From: Pseudisothecium myosuroides
Taxonomy: Eukaryota; Streptophyta; Bryopsida; Hypnales; Lembophyllaceae
Assembly (NCBI GenBank): GCA_951799445.1
Contig: OX637288.1
Coordinates: 9,054,501 to 9,118,500, forward strand
Length of the DNA: 64,000 bases
Reading direction: 5' to 3'
A program made the translations under genes and the position numbers. The notes under the pieces are model-generated. The model was not told the DNA's origin and searched no databases. It saw only the letters and a program-made list of their open reading frames with translations. Shown here piece by piece: positions 13,594 through 25,286 of this stretch (its first letter is position 1; each line of letters starts with the position of its first letter).

Positions 13594-14302
13594 CAAGAAA
13601 CTAGTGATCCGTGACTTTTTAGACTTTGAGCCAAAACAACCTTTAAGAGGCCTAATTTAATACCTCCACATAGCGTTTAGACCAGGAGTTCAGAATCAAA
13701 TGATGGAAGCAATGTAGAAGGGTTATTCAGCGTGGAAACATTGATGTTCTTTACTAGCAAATCCTCCATAACTTGCATCATTGGAGCTTGTGTTGGAGAG
13801 GTGGTGGGGGCCTGCAGTGTAGAGAAGATTTCTCGAAAAAGTTAGTCAACAGGTTGTTTCTATCACCTATCGACCTCCAAGTTGTATGGGTCATCGTCGT
13901 CAGTGTATTGACAATGTATTGACTCAGTGACATGCACAACAGGAAGGTGACTGAGACTGAGGTTATTTGATTGCGGATTGTGAATAATACTAACTGAAGA
14001 AAGCAAAGGGGCCACTGTCAAGATCAATCTTGAGGCTGAGGCTGTAGAGGCTATTGCAAAAAGAGAGGCAGAAGTCAAAACTTTGGAAAATTATTGGAGT
14101 TTGTACAAAGGACTAGTGACTGCAACGGACTAAAAAGTAGGTGACAATGGTATGGGACATTCCTTGTAACAAGTTGCAGCCTGGTTTGGATGTCCCTCAT
14201 TATAATTTCCTATTTAAAATATCTCTTTTGCTCTTTGGTCTTCTTTATCTTCCTCTTTTCTTTCTTCTCTCTTTTCCTCTCTTCCATTGCCTTCTTTATT
14301 AA
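13594..14302. other. Spacer sequence left of the copia element
   Basis: Unique, AT-rich, starts exactly at the palindrome breakpoint. I recognise no gene; a short Glu/Ala-rich frame around 14030-14130 may be decayed coding sequence. Confidence 0.3.
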
Positions 14303-14495
14303 TGTACATCCATATCCCATTAGATGAAAGTATTCACATCCATCCACATATAGATTAGACTATAATATCTGACAGCTCATTGGTTATTAAGATTATATTA
14401 GCTCATCCTATTAACTTCAAATATAGTACATAAGTTGGTCTCTACTTCTTGTAATTTATTTTATTCACTTATCATGGCATGTTCATATGCTAACA
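14303..14495 (+). repeat. 5' LTR of the copia element
   Basis: 193 bp, TG...CA ends. It matches 17226-17414 with scattered substitutions and a small deletion (ATATAGTACATAAG here versus AGTACATAAA there). This divergence shows that the insertion is old compared with the palindrome arms. Confidence 0.8.
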
Positions 14496-14508
14496 TGGTA
14501 TCAAAGTG
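14496..14508 (+). promoter_or_regulatory. Primer-binding site (initiator tRNA-Met)
   Basis: TGGTATCAAAGTG directly follows the 5' LTR. It resembles the TGGTATCAGAGC site complementary to initiator tRNA-Met used by plant copia elements. Confidence 0.75.
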
Positions 14509-14525
14509 TCAAGTAGAATCTTCTA

Positions 14526-15900
14526 TTGTTTGACCTTCTTTGCTTAGAAGTAAGTCAAGTCATCATGGAGTCAGTCTTGAGCGGAAGAGAGATTTCTGAG
14601 AGCTCTGAGCTTCAAAGTACTCAGAACTATGCTCTTTGGTCTTTCAAGCTTAGAACGATTCTACAAAGAGAAAAAGCCAGAATAGTAGTCGATCTTGATT
14701 TTGAAAATGGAGTTTAATTTACCTTCCAACACCAAAGCATTGTCCTCCACTGTCTCCATTGCATTTGTCGCACTTGCTGAACCTACTTCACCTAGTACAC
14801 CAACCACGCCTATGAGATCCACCGGACCTACTGCAGCTATCACGCTTGTGGTCGTTGCCAGGGAGCCTGCTGCATTTGCAATTGTAAACACTTCATCAAC
14901 TTCCACCGCAATAGAACTTGAAGATTCAAAGTTTTGAGCTTTGTGAATGATTATATCTTCGGTAAAGGACTCTATCTTTCCTCATATCATAAATATTTAA
15001 GATCCTTGACGTGTGTGGATTAAACTTAGGGATCTCTATAAGTCAAAATCCATGAACAAGATACTTACTCTCAATTGTATAGCCTAAAAATGACAGAGAA
15101 AACGGCCATTGAGGATCATTTGAGAAACATCAATATTCTCACTTGTCAGCTTGCAAATATTGGAATAGTGTTTCCAAATGATGAGCTAGTGAATCGTGTT
15201 CTTACTAATTTACCTCCAAGTTGGAATGTTTTTAGACAGTTAATCTCCAACAAGGAGCATTTGGTTTCCTTTCCCAAGCTAGAAAATCTCATGTTCCAAG
15301 AAGATGGAGTTCATATCATGAGTTACAAACAAGACACAAAAGAAGAAACTATGTACGTATCTCGGCCAAACTATCAAGAGGGACGTTATTACTCACCTTG
15401 AGGACGCCCAAATTCAAGAGGACAACGAGAAAATCATTATACATACAACTTTTTCATTCACCCAGTTGTAGCTCCAGCAGACCAGTAAAAGAACGCTGCC
15501 AAAGGTATGAAACACGATTTTTTTTAATTTGAAAATATGTAGAATTCCGAAGGAAATTGCAATCATTACGGCAGTCTTTTTCATTAGGCTGACAACTGCA
15601 ACAACCGCAAACTTGAGGATAAAATATGACAAATGGAGCTTCAACTAAATGACAAATGACAAGGTTGGGCAAATAGTGTTGAATTATGTACTAGTAGTGA
15701 AGACAAACACGACATAGGTGGTACAGATCATCATGCTTTGTCAGCTGATATTGGCCTCCTCATATTCCTAATGATTGGTTTGTTGACTCTGGAGCTAGCG
15801 CTTATATCACGGGTGATAGGAATCTTGTTACTAAGATTATTTCTATTTTGAGTGCCACTAAGGCACTATAACTGCTGCTAGAGGAAAAGTTCTCCTAATT
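14526..15900 (+). pseudogene. copia gag and protease remnant
   Basis: The gag start is recognisable by NYALWSFKLRTILQREKA at about 14626-14680. A UBN2-like gag segment is still open at 15075-15401 (LANIGIVFPNDELVNRVLTN). A damaged zinc knuckle lies at about 15556-15600. The aspartic protease motif follows as WFVDSGASAYITGDRNL from about 15776. Frames are broken by several stops and shifts, so no protein is made. Confidence 0.75.
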
Positions 15901-15921
15901 GTTGGCCAAGGCATTGCCACA

Positions 15922-17225
15922 CACTACAAGAGAAAGGGGTGTTTTAAGTGAGTTTTTAAGTATAGTCCTAGACACATGCTTTTAAATAATGACCTTTAAG
16001 GAGATTTTCAGCAAAATTTTACTTAAAACAATTACTTAAAACTTTAAATTCCCCTTTGATAGAAACATGACTTAATACTATGGGAATACACCATAGAAAT
16101 TTCAGCCATAAATCATTAAATGTGGGGACTCCATAGTACTCAAAACTCCTAAAACTCAAAACGTGACATATTAACTTAATTGATTTTTAAACATTAAATT
16201 TTTTTAAAATTTTTTTTCAAAAATTTGAGATATGATTACATTCAAGAGAGACATTTCCAATAAAAATTTAAAGTTCACGCGACTTATGCTTCAAAAGTTA
16301 TTGCAAAAGAAAGTTTCGGAACTCCCCTTGTGACAAATAACTAATATAGGTCTTTCTTGCAACGACCCCTAACACTAACTCAACACTAGACATGATAATT
16401 TAGATATCTCAATGCATCATCTTTAGCCTTGAACAACCTAAACTTAGCACCACTATAGCCTTTTACAACCAATTTCCAATCTGCCCAAGTGTAGAACAAA
16501 CCTCTACGAAAATCCTTTCTAACAGCATACTATTTTCTCACTAGGGGAGGAGCCTGATTCTCAATTTTGGAGAAGGATACTCCACAAGAACAATGCTCAA
16601 CACCATAGCTTGAGGCGCATCATCATTGCTAAATGAAGCTCCGGGTGCTGCCAAGTAGAAAAAAAGACGACAATCACTATTAGTTCAAGAAATGGACTAG
16701 ATCAACAATATTTAAGAGTTCCAATATCAAATAGGAGAAAAAAAACATCTTTTGGTTGACAACTCTTCTCTTGCGTGACAACATTAGGATTGGAAGCACA
16801 CTATCGCTCCATCCCAAATCGGGCTAACTCTCGTAAGAATTCAAAGAACTGACAAAAGAGCTCAGAACATGAACCTACCAAAAAACAGCAGAGCTCACCT
16901 TGAAACACCAACATGAAATCACAAACTCTTCTACACATCACAACAATGAAGTACGCAAACAAATAGGAGCCGTGTACTCACCACTTTTCCGAATCTCTGT
17001 GCTGAGGAGCTCTGCCTTTCCCCTGAGAAAATCAACCTCATCAAAATACTAAAGCAACGAAGATAAACTTGAAGAAATTGTTGTAGAGAAACTCAAACCT
17101 ATACTTCTCAATTGAATACCAACAATATTCCACGTCATCATGAAGCAATTCACCGTCGTGCTCAACTCTCGCACAGGAATCCTTACTCAACATTCTGAAA
17201 TTAGGGATACATTTGAGGGAGTGTG
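15922..17225. other. Non-copia filler inside the copia element
   Basis: From 15922 the sequence no longer resembles copia pol. It opens with CACTACAAGAGAAAGGGGTG, which looks like the terminus of a CACTA transposon, but I found no matching CTTGTAGTG end. Frames around 16,370-17,200 are short and unrecognised. Confidence 0.3.
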
Positions 17226-17414
17226 TGTACATCCGTATCCCATTGGATGAAAGTATTCACATCCATCCACATCTAGATTAGACTATAATATCTGACAACT
17301 CATTGGTTATTAAGATTACATTAGCTCATCCTATTAACTTCAAAGTACATAAACTGGTCTCTACTTCTTGTAATTTATCTTATTCAGTAATCAAGGCATG
17401 CTCATATGCTAACA
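17226..17414 (+). repeat. 3' LTR of the copia element
   Basis: 189 bp, TGTACATCCG...GCTAACA, preceded by a purine-rich stretch (TTGAGGGAGTG) that fits a polypurine tract. Confidence 0.8.
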
Positions 17415-18420
17415 TTCTTCTCCTTAGTGAGCTTTTCTACGGCATTGCTATAGAGTTCCAATTGTTTTTTTTTATCATTCCTCTTTATCCTTGCGGCGAT
17501 CCGTTCCAAGAGATTGACGTCCATATTAGGCTTGACATCAGACTTAATCTTGTGGCCTCCTGCCTCCGAGCTTGTGCCAACACCAACCAATCCTGCCTCT
17601 TTCGTGATTATCTTTCAACATTCCTCTTTTTGCTTTACTACTTCTTCTATTTGCAAATTGAGGACGTTATCATCTACTTCTTCAAGGTCTATCTTGTTAG
17701 GGGCCTTCTAATTCTCTCTTGCAATGTTAAGCTCTCTCTGCATTTCAACCATATTATTTGCTATTATCTTCTCACAGCCAATGGAAGTGAGAAGGAGTTT
17801 GGATCCCTTACTAGGCGCGCGTTTGGCTTCAAAGTCTCCAATCTAAAATTTTTTTGCGTGTTCAATTTCTTTCCCACTTTGAAGAGTAATTCCACTAGTT
17901 CCACCAGATACTTCACCTAAAGTAGACCATGTGGTCTGATTAGAAGTGGCACCTTCTTCCAAATCATTATTTTCCTCTCAATGCGGTGGAGTTTTGTGTT
18001 GGCAAATGAAGGTAACATTTAGTCCTTCAATATTTCCTACATTTTGGATCAATCTCTTTCGATATTTGAATTGTTGAATTAGGAAGCATGGTCTAATTTG
18101 AAGTTGTGATCTCGCTCTCTTTAACATTTTCTGTATGACTCTTGTCTTTATCTTCATCCACTTCTGCTCCATCTTTTTCTTCTTTGCCCTCATGTTCAAA
18201 GTCCTTGAATTCATTGTTGACATTGACATCAATTGACATAGGATTGTCATCAATGAGAGTTCTATCCATATTCAGTGAAGGCGAGTCTATATATTCGTGG
18301 TCATTGTTGTAAACAAAATTCAACTTGTACTCCTCTCGTACTAGGACATCTGAACTCATTGTGTAGCCAATGCCCAAATGAAGAGCATGGAGTTTGAAGT
18401 TACATTTGGTGCCAAGTTAG
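17415..18420 (-). pseudogene. Decayed coding-like stretch, unrecognised
   Basis: On the minus strand, charged residues dominate over several broken frames (for instance EEVVKQKEEC near 17640 and KDFEHEGKEEKDGAEVDED near 18180). The composition is protein-like rather than AT-rich noise. No domain recognised. It could be a captured gene fragment or part of a retroelement. The low confidence reflects the absence of any family match. Confidence 0.25.
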
Positions 18421-20392
18421 AAAGAAACGGAGCTTCTATGTAACAACATCTACAACGTTGGGAAAATTGTATGAAGACGGAAATTGAAATTGCAACTTCA
18501 TTTTACAAGGGGAAGATTGATTATTGAACATGCAAAGGCTGCTTTTAATCCAACAAACACAAGCATTACAATACTTGACTTCTGCAGAACCAGTTAATAA
18601 AGTGGATGTACACTTCATGCCAAAAAAACTCTTTTGAAGAGCAAGGTTTAAGAAATTTATAAAATTGACACCAAGAAGAATTAGAATTCTAAATCCTTGG
18701 GAGCAATAAATCAAGAACTAAATATAAACATTGACACAACATACACACAAATATCTATTGGATCAAACCTTAGCCTAGAAAAAAAAAATTGACCAATGAA
18801 AACCTTGAAATTACAATAGGAAATTCAAAATATTGCCAATAAGATGACTCTTAAGAACAACTATCTTTCACCTCAAATTGATGATCTCTTTGATTGGTTG
18901 GTGGGTATTGGGTGATGGCAAGAAACATTTGTACTATTTTTTGCATTTTTTATTTTTGGCCTTTTAGTACTTTTGTACTATGAGTCACCTTTTGTACTAT
19001 TGAGGACATGGAACATAAAATCTGAATGGTCAATAGAATTTCAATTTTACTATTTTGACAACATGTGATGTTCATCATTGGATGACAAAAATGAATGGAA
19101 ATATTTAATTTGCTATAAATAATAATTTATATTGGCAAATTGGAGGTACTATAAGCTCCCACCAATACTATTGAGTCTTTTTTTGTACCTTGAAGTACTA
19201 TGTTGAGCCTTAAGCTACAATTTATCCTAGAAAATGAGACTTCCACATTTGTATTTTTAAAAATTAGGAAATGAATTTGAAATTTTTATTTTAAAAGTGG
19301 CCATTGTTGCCAACTAAGAGCAAAATAGGAATATCGAAGCTAGAACTAAGAAATCAATTTTTAATTCAACATAAATTCAATTTGAATATAGCACACTTTA
19401 GGTAAGCATTCAAACTATTTTCACGTACTTGTAAACAATCCATTTAATTTGTAAACTTTATATCTTTTTATACTACATTTTAATTTTCTGAAAAAAACTA
19501 TGCATTCATTTGTAACTACTATTATATCATTTTTTCAATCAATGCTACTATGCTCTTGTGTTGAAAAGTGAAGCTCTAGTTCCCCTTGTTGTCACGAATC
19601 CACCACTTTATCACTCAATTTCCCTCATTGTCAACGACTAAACACAATTTTCACTCCTGATACCGTGTAAATTGTCACTATTGGAAACAATCGAGGTTCA
19701 GACCAAAGAACTTTAGAGCCAATGCGTCCAACACCTTGCTCATTGATTCCAGCACGGAGAAGAGCATTCTAAATCACGTGAATAAATGCCATATTCCTAT
19801 TATTATACATTAGCAACAAGCACAATTCCATTATTGACACAACATTGATCCGAGATCTCAACTTCTCAAGGGTTATCTCATTGAGCCGGTATCTCCACTT
19901 GTAGATAGGTTAGAAACCAAAAATTAGTGAGAATTAAAGGATTTTCAATAATGTTGCCTAGAATGGCCTAAACCTACCATGCACGCGACTAATTATGGAT
20001 TAATTGTTCTGAAAGAACCCCAAGATGATTAGGCTTAGGTCAGTTCCCAAGTATAGGTTTCAGTTTCTCTATTGTACCCAAGAAATAGCAAAATCCCAAA
20101 TGTTAGCTTACAGGAGTTACCACCTTAAGACAGACCAGTGGAAGGATGTACAACCAAAGCATGGTGATCTAGGGTTCAAATTGTGCTAGGAACTCAACAA
20201 CAAAATCAATTTGCCAAGCTTCCCTTCTTTGTGAAAAATTCCTTGGTTACCAGTTTTTTAAAGGAGTAGGATCTTATCCTCCTTTCAATGTGCAAAGGAA
20301 AAATATGAGATTGCACTTCCTTTCTGAAATTCTATAAAAGGTTCCATAAAAGCTTTCAAATTTTTTGATAACCAAAAGATGCCATTCCAAAC
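18421..20392. other. Spacer, nothing recognised
   Basis: AT-rich without long frames. GTACTAT-type words recur around 18930-19010, too loosely to call a repeat. Confidence 0.3.
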
Positions 20393-21302
20393 GGGTCAAA
20401 TCACACTCAAATGTACCAGAAAAGGGGTCAAACCCACTAAAATCTACACTGTAACTTCTTCCTAGCTATTGTTTTTCAAAGGTAATATATTAATTATAGT
20501 TAGTCATGTCCTTTTTTACTAGTATTTTAAGTCTTGTTAAGGTTCCTATTTTTTTATTCATCATAAAATCAAAAATTCTTTACTAGTGGTCCAATTGAAG
20601 TTCCAATGTCAACCTGTCAGGTTTTCAATGGACAAAAAGGAGTCTAATTTCTAATGAATAACAATGTGATTGAATCCAAAAAAAACTTGTGTATATACAA
20701 TCATATGATTTAATAGAAAAGGACTCTTTTGCTATAATTTGAATGTTTTTTAATTTCCTATAATATTCAGAAGTAAAAATATGTGAATGTCCTTTTCAAT
20801 ATATAAAATAATCCAAATGATGATTGTGTCAAAACAAAAAGTGTTTATATTATTCACGTGAAGGGCGCTACGTAAGCTATTTTTGGAATTGAATGTTTAA
20901 TTTTGTTTTTAGATTAAATCAATAATTTGTCAATAATCAATTAATTAATTAAAAAATTACACTATTTTGTGTTTAAGATTTAATCACTAAAAATCCTTTT
21001 TAATAGTTGTGTGCTTGAGAAGTGTAAAAAATTTGGATAAAAATATTCTTTTCAAGTGCTATATTGTAAAAAAGACACTAAATTTAGCCTTAAAACTGGT
21101 GATTTATTTCTTTTTAAGGATTTTACCCATAAAAAAATTTCTCCAATTTATTAAAGAAGCTTACTGCAAAACTATTCATCCATAAATTTTTTTTTTAAAT
21201 GACAACATCAAAGAAATTTATAGCTTTAAAAGTTCAGAAAAGGACTTTATACCTAGTCCTACAAAAGTAATCCCAATAGTACCTTTGAGTGTGATTTGAC
21301 CC
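20393..21302. mobile_element. Candidate inverted-repeat element, about 0.9 kb
   Basis: 24-nt inverted repeats with one mismatch (GGGTCAAATCACACTCAAAT at 20393 and its complement ending at 21302) enclose AT-rich non-coding DNA. Next to each lies CAAACGG in the same orientation. This fits a non-autonomous DNA transposon, but the target duplication and the exact ends are not clear. Confidence 0.4.
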
Positions 21303-22237
21303 AAACGGCCAACTGCTAAGACCTACAATGAAAAATTCCTAGAAACTACCCAAGTTGTGGTAAAATATCTCACTAAAAATTGAACTAGCTTCTTTTAGGT
21401 CAATAAGATGTTGCAAGCCTCAACCAAATTCATTCAAAACATGATTCAAGCCAATTCAAAATACGGCCGCGGAAATTTTGCGATGTTGGAAGTAAGCAAC
21501 TTGGAACATTGTCTCATTCGTCTGGTGGAGGAACAAAGTTCAAAATGCAGGTATTGTAAATATTTTGCAAGTTGCAACAACTTGTTTCTTTCATTTTGTA
21601 CACATGAAGTGATTCCGTAGCAAAAATAGAAACTCTGAGTCATCAACTAAATAGTTAATTTGATGTATAGGGTATATGCATGGTTGAGTGGACCAAAAGT
21701 AGCAAAGTCCCTATCCATAAAAATCCCTTGAAGTCCATAGGCAAGCTCCAAGCTAGTTGCCATTCCCCACATGCTATGGTGCCCTACAAAGGCGGGAAAA
21801 TGTGTACATTTGAATTAGATTGGTATGGGTAAAGCTCGCAAAAGTCGTAGGCCATAAATCTTAGTTGAAATTTCAATGTAGGATTTGTTTGTTCTTGTAC
21901 GTAGCAGAACTTTAAATAACTATATTTTAAATTGATCCTACATTTGTGAAGAATGTTCTATTCAAAAACACACACATAGAAGTTTGCGTATCAAAAAGGA
22001 TTATCCGGCAAAAAAATGAAGAAATCATAAAGTCAGGCTTTGTTAGGGACATTTGAAAATATATATACTATTTTGTATCACAAAAAAGTCCCTAACTCAA
22101 AATTGCAACAAATCAATGATATATAAAATATTGATTTGAAACCCTTATTATCATATCTAAGTACTATAGAGTTCCATTTTTAACTTATAGAAGTCAATAC
22201 AAAAAAAAAAACTTAAAAATATGGTATTGCCACTATA
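21303..22237. other. Spacer sequence up to the right breakpoint
   Basis: AT-rich. It contains at 21677-21698 a 22-nt motif (21 of 22 identical) that also occurs inside both arms near the breakpoint. A 70-codon frame at 21408-21620 is unrecognised. Confidence 0.3.
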
Positions 22238-23304
22238 ACAATCCATAATAATCCTTACAGAAGTCCCCCTACACTTCATGTGAATGATTTTCTAAATACT
22301 AATTATATAATTTCCTAAACAACCATGTACATAATGAAGTGTATGTCTTTTTGATTAAAAAAATATTTTTTATTATATAGAATAGTGCTTGCCGTAAGAA
22401 AAGGTCCCTGAGAACATCTTCGTGATAGTGATTTTGGTCCACTCAACTATGCATTTGCTCTATGTGAATATTTGAGAGCTTGATGATTTGTTTCAATTTT
22501 GTATTCAAGTTGAGTTTGTGAGTTTGTTTTCTTGTGTAAGGGCATCCGTTTGTTGAATTTAATTGATTCTTGAAAGTGGATTATTTTAGGATTACAAAGT
22601 CTTTAATCTAATCATTAGGATATAATTTTGTGAAAATTACACCTTGTCAATCAATCTGCCATTGATTTCCTCTCTTCCCCATACCCCTTAGCGCCATTTT
22701 AGCAAAATATCCATTCTAACCATTCTCTCATGGAGCTTGTATTGAGATCATCATAAACACTCTTCTCTTGCCCTAGCAACTTGTATTTTGATCAATTGCA
22801 AGTATCTCAATGCATTTTCAAAACTTCTATGTTGTTTTACAGCATACATGGGATCCTAGAGATTGAAATGGTACAAAACAATTTTTGTATGTCCTCTAAG
22901 CTTTGTTGTCTTTAGTGTTGGATCAAGCTTCTCCACTTTGGTTGGAAGTAATACAACTTCAATATGCTTCTTGGGCCTTTCCACTGGTTATTTACTTGAT
23001 TTTGAATTTCCTTTTCCATAGAATGCTCCAATTCTAAGTTAGCATCAAGTGTTGCAAAGTCTCGTTCTATTCCGCTCTCTTCCATTACCTCTTTGTATAT
23101 CTATAGGAGAAAACATATTGCTCAAAAGCTTTTGTCGGGCCGTGTTATCCATCTCCCAATGTTCAACAGTATAGTGATTTACACTACTTTTCACAAACCA
23201 AACCCTAAACCTTACCACTCACAAGCAATTGAACATGCTTACACAAATAAGGTTCTAAGAAGAATTACAAATGAGGCTAGGATAAATTCAATGATTGAAG
23301 ATGA
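22238..23304. other. Inner end of right arm, no recognised gene
   Basis: Mirror of 12527-13593. The intact 71-codon frame is at 23093-23308 on the plus strand. Confidence 0.35.
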
Positions 23305-23893
23305 TTAACCCCTAAAGGACTGAAAGACCGTTGAACGTATACAAGTGATCTTGGGTAGGTGCCTATGAAGTCATTATTTAGATGTTCTTCAAATTTTGAC
23401 ACAAGGTGTGAACATGAACTCTTTTAGTGAAAATACAATTTTTTTCCCAACCAGGTGCCCAGATAAAAAATTATGCTACCTTGTCTAGATTCTTTGGACA
23501 ACCTAGGCAACTTCGAGCAACATGAGCAAAACTTTTCCTATAATTTTGAAGTTTGGCAAGTATGTAACTTATGTAATACAAAATGAAAATGTTAAAAAAA
23601 ATAACCATATATAATGTAAAAATCTCACTTTAGAAGGAGTTAAAGTCCACTAGCCCTATCTGGCAAGATCTAAAAAAAAAGTCTTCTAACTTCAAATGTT
23701 ATAATCTTTCAACCTATGCAATCAAAGTTTTTGAATTTTTTGGCACACATTCCCATAGTAGTCTAATACAAGATTTGTATGGTTGAATTTTGAAAAAAAT
23801 AACTCTTTTTTTCATTTTTTTTCTCATTGCCCTGAAGAGTGGCAGATTTTTACAATTTTCGCTCAAAATATGCCTCAGTTCTTTAGGGGTTAA
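23305..23893. mobile_element. TTAA-flanked terminal-inverted-repeat element, 589 bp (right arm)
   Basis: The ends read TTAACCCCTAAAGGACTGA and, as reverse complement of the other end, TTAACCCCTAAAGAACTGA: 18 of 19 identical. TTAA at each border followed by CCC is the arrangement known for piggyBac-type elements (TTAA target site, terminal CCY). No transposase frame is present, so it would be a non-autonomous MITE. The TTAA could instead be part of the repeat of another superfamily; only further copies can decide. Confidence 0.55.
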
Positions 23894-25286
23894 GCGTTGG
23901 GGCAAGTGGAAGAATGGCTACCAATGATGAATACCCTTGATGACTAAAAAAATTGCTCACAAGGATATCCATGCATGAGCCTTCCAATCCTAAGAAGACA
24001 TCTCTTTTCAATTTCCACTCCATAAAGTTGAGCATAGGCACTAGCCTTGATTCATCACTTGCTTCCCTCCCATTTGGTGAGCAATGTTTACTGAGCAGGT
24101 TGATTGGGTACAAACTTCGGGCTGGGTCAGCGTATTTCATGATCCCATAGACTCCCTCTCTGTGACCGTATGGCAAATTGCCATAGTGGATGACCATTTG
24201 GTGCAAACCCCTATTCAACATATCTTAATCGCAGGGCACACAACAAAGGTGACCATTGGACTACAATCAAGACAGCTCTTGAACCACTCTCCTAGCCTCC
24301 AACAAAATTGTTACTCTTATTGAGATTATGTCCATTGTGTTAGGATGGTACAATGGACAAAAGGTAACGACCGTGCTCCCCGTTTGTTATATATATTGGT
24401 GCGTTGAATTCCCTAACCTTTGACTATATTCAATGGCAATGGGGCATAGGAGATCGCTTATTGGAATACTTCACTAGTATTGGCACAAGACTCCTTACTA
24501 GTAAATGCCACCCGAAGAAGACCATTCCTTCAAAGTGGCCAAGACAACTCCTTTCTCGTTTATACCGCAATGGCAACTAGTACGGCACTATACTTGTCTT
24601 CAGATGGAGGTTGCTTTTATGTAGTCAATTTGGCACAATGCCAAGGCGATTAATTCGTGGAGAGCTTACGTTGCCCCCTAGATTGACACTAAATGCATTT
24701 GTTATAGGAAGAAACTCCCATTCACAGGTTTCATCTTTGCCCTGGGGCCCAAGAAGTGTGGGATTATGCTTAGTCCATATTGTACCACCTCCACGGGGCA
24801 CCCCCAATTCTAGGACCCCGTGGTAGCTTAGATCATATGCATTGTATTTTTGGTTCTAGTTTACCAAGAAAATTCTATAGGTTCAGAGTCATATGGAACG
24901 TGCTTAGAAGTCTAGTCCTCTGGCTTATATGGATTACACACAATAGTTTAGTGTTCAAATGAGAATGCTGGCCCATAGCTAGACTCCAAGAAGCACTTTA
25001 GGACAGCCTCATGGATTCAGGACAAGCCGCATTGATGAAGGCACACCAATGTGCACGTTGTCATCTCCAATTTGCCAATAGAACCTAGTTGAAGTTTGAT
25101 GAGATTTGGACCCAATTAATCCTCAATAGTGGCTACCTAGGTGGAAAATACGATGGTTTGGAATAGGCTAAAGCCTTTTCCAAGTAGGTTCACTTAAGGT
25201 CGTTTGGTTTTTTGTTTGGCTTGGCTGTTGTGTATTGGTGCTTTTGCAATGGAATTCCCATTTGTTCAAAAAAAAAAAAAAAAAAT
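23894..25286 (+). mobile_element. Old 5'-truncated L1-type LINE tail (right arm)
   Basis: Mirror copy of 10545-11937, ending in an 18-base poly-A at 25268-25285. It is the same LINE family as the element at 54033-61194. The 5' end abuts the TTAA element that ends at 23893, so either the LINE was truncated there or the small element inserted into it. Confidence 0.7.

Larger units (their letters stand above)
14303..17414 (+). mobile_element. Deleted Ty1-copia retrotransposon, 3.1 kb
   Basis: Two direct repeats of about 190 bp, beginning TGTACATCC and ending GCTAACA, enclose a primer-binding site and gag/protease remnants in the right order. Integrase, reverse transcriptase and RNase H are missing, so the element is an internally deleted derivative (intact copia elements are about 5 kb). 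I see no convincing 5-bp target duplication, which suggests later rearrangement or decay at the borders. Confidence 0.8.

Noticed and set aside
15922..15941. CACTA transposon terminus
   Set aside because: The sequence CACTACAAGAGAAA fits, but no inverted partner end or transposase is visible nearby, so no element is called.
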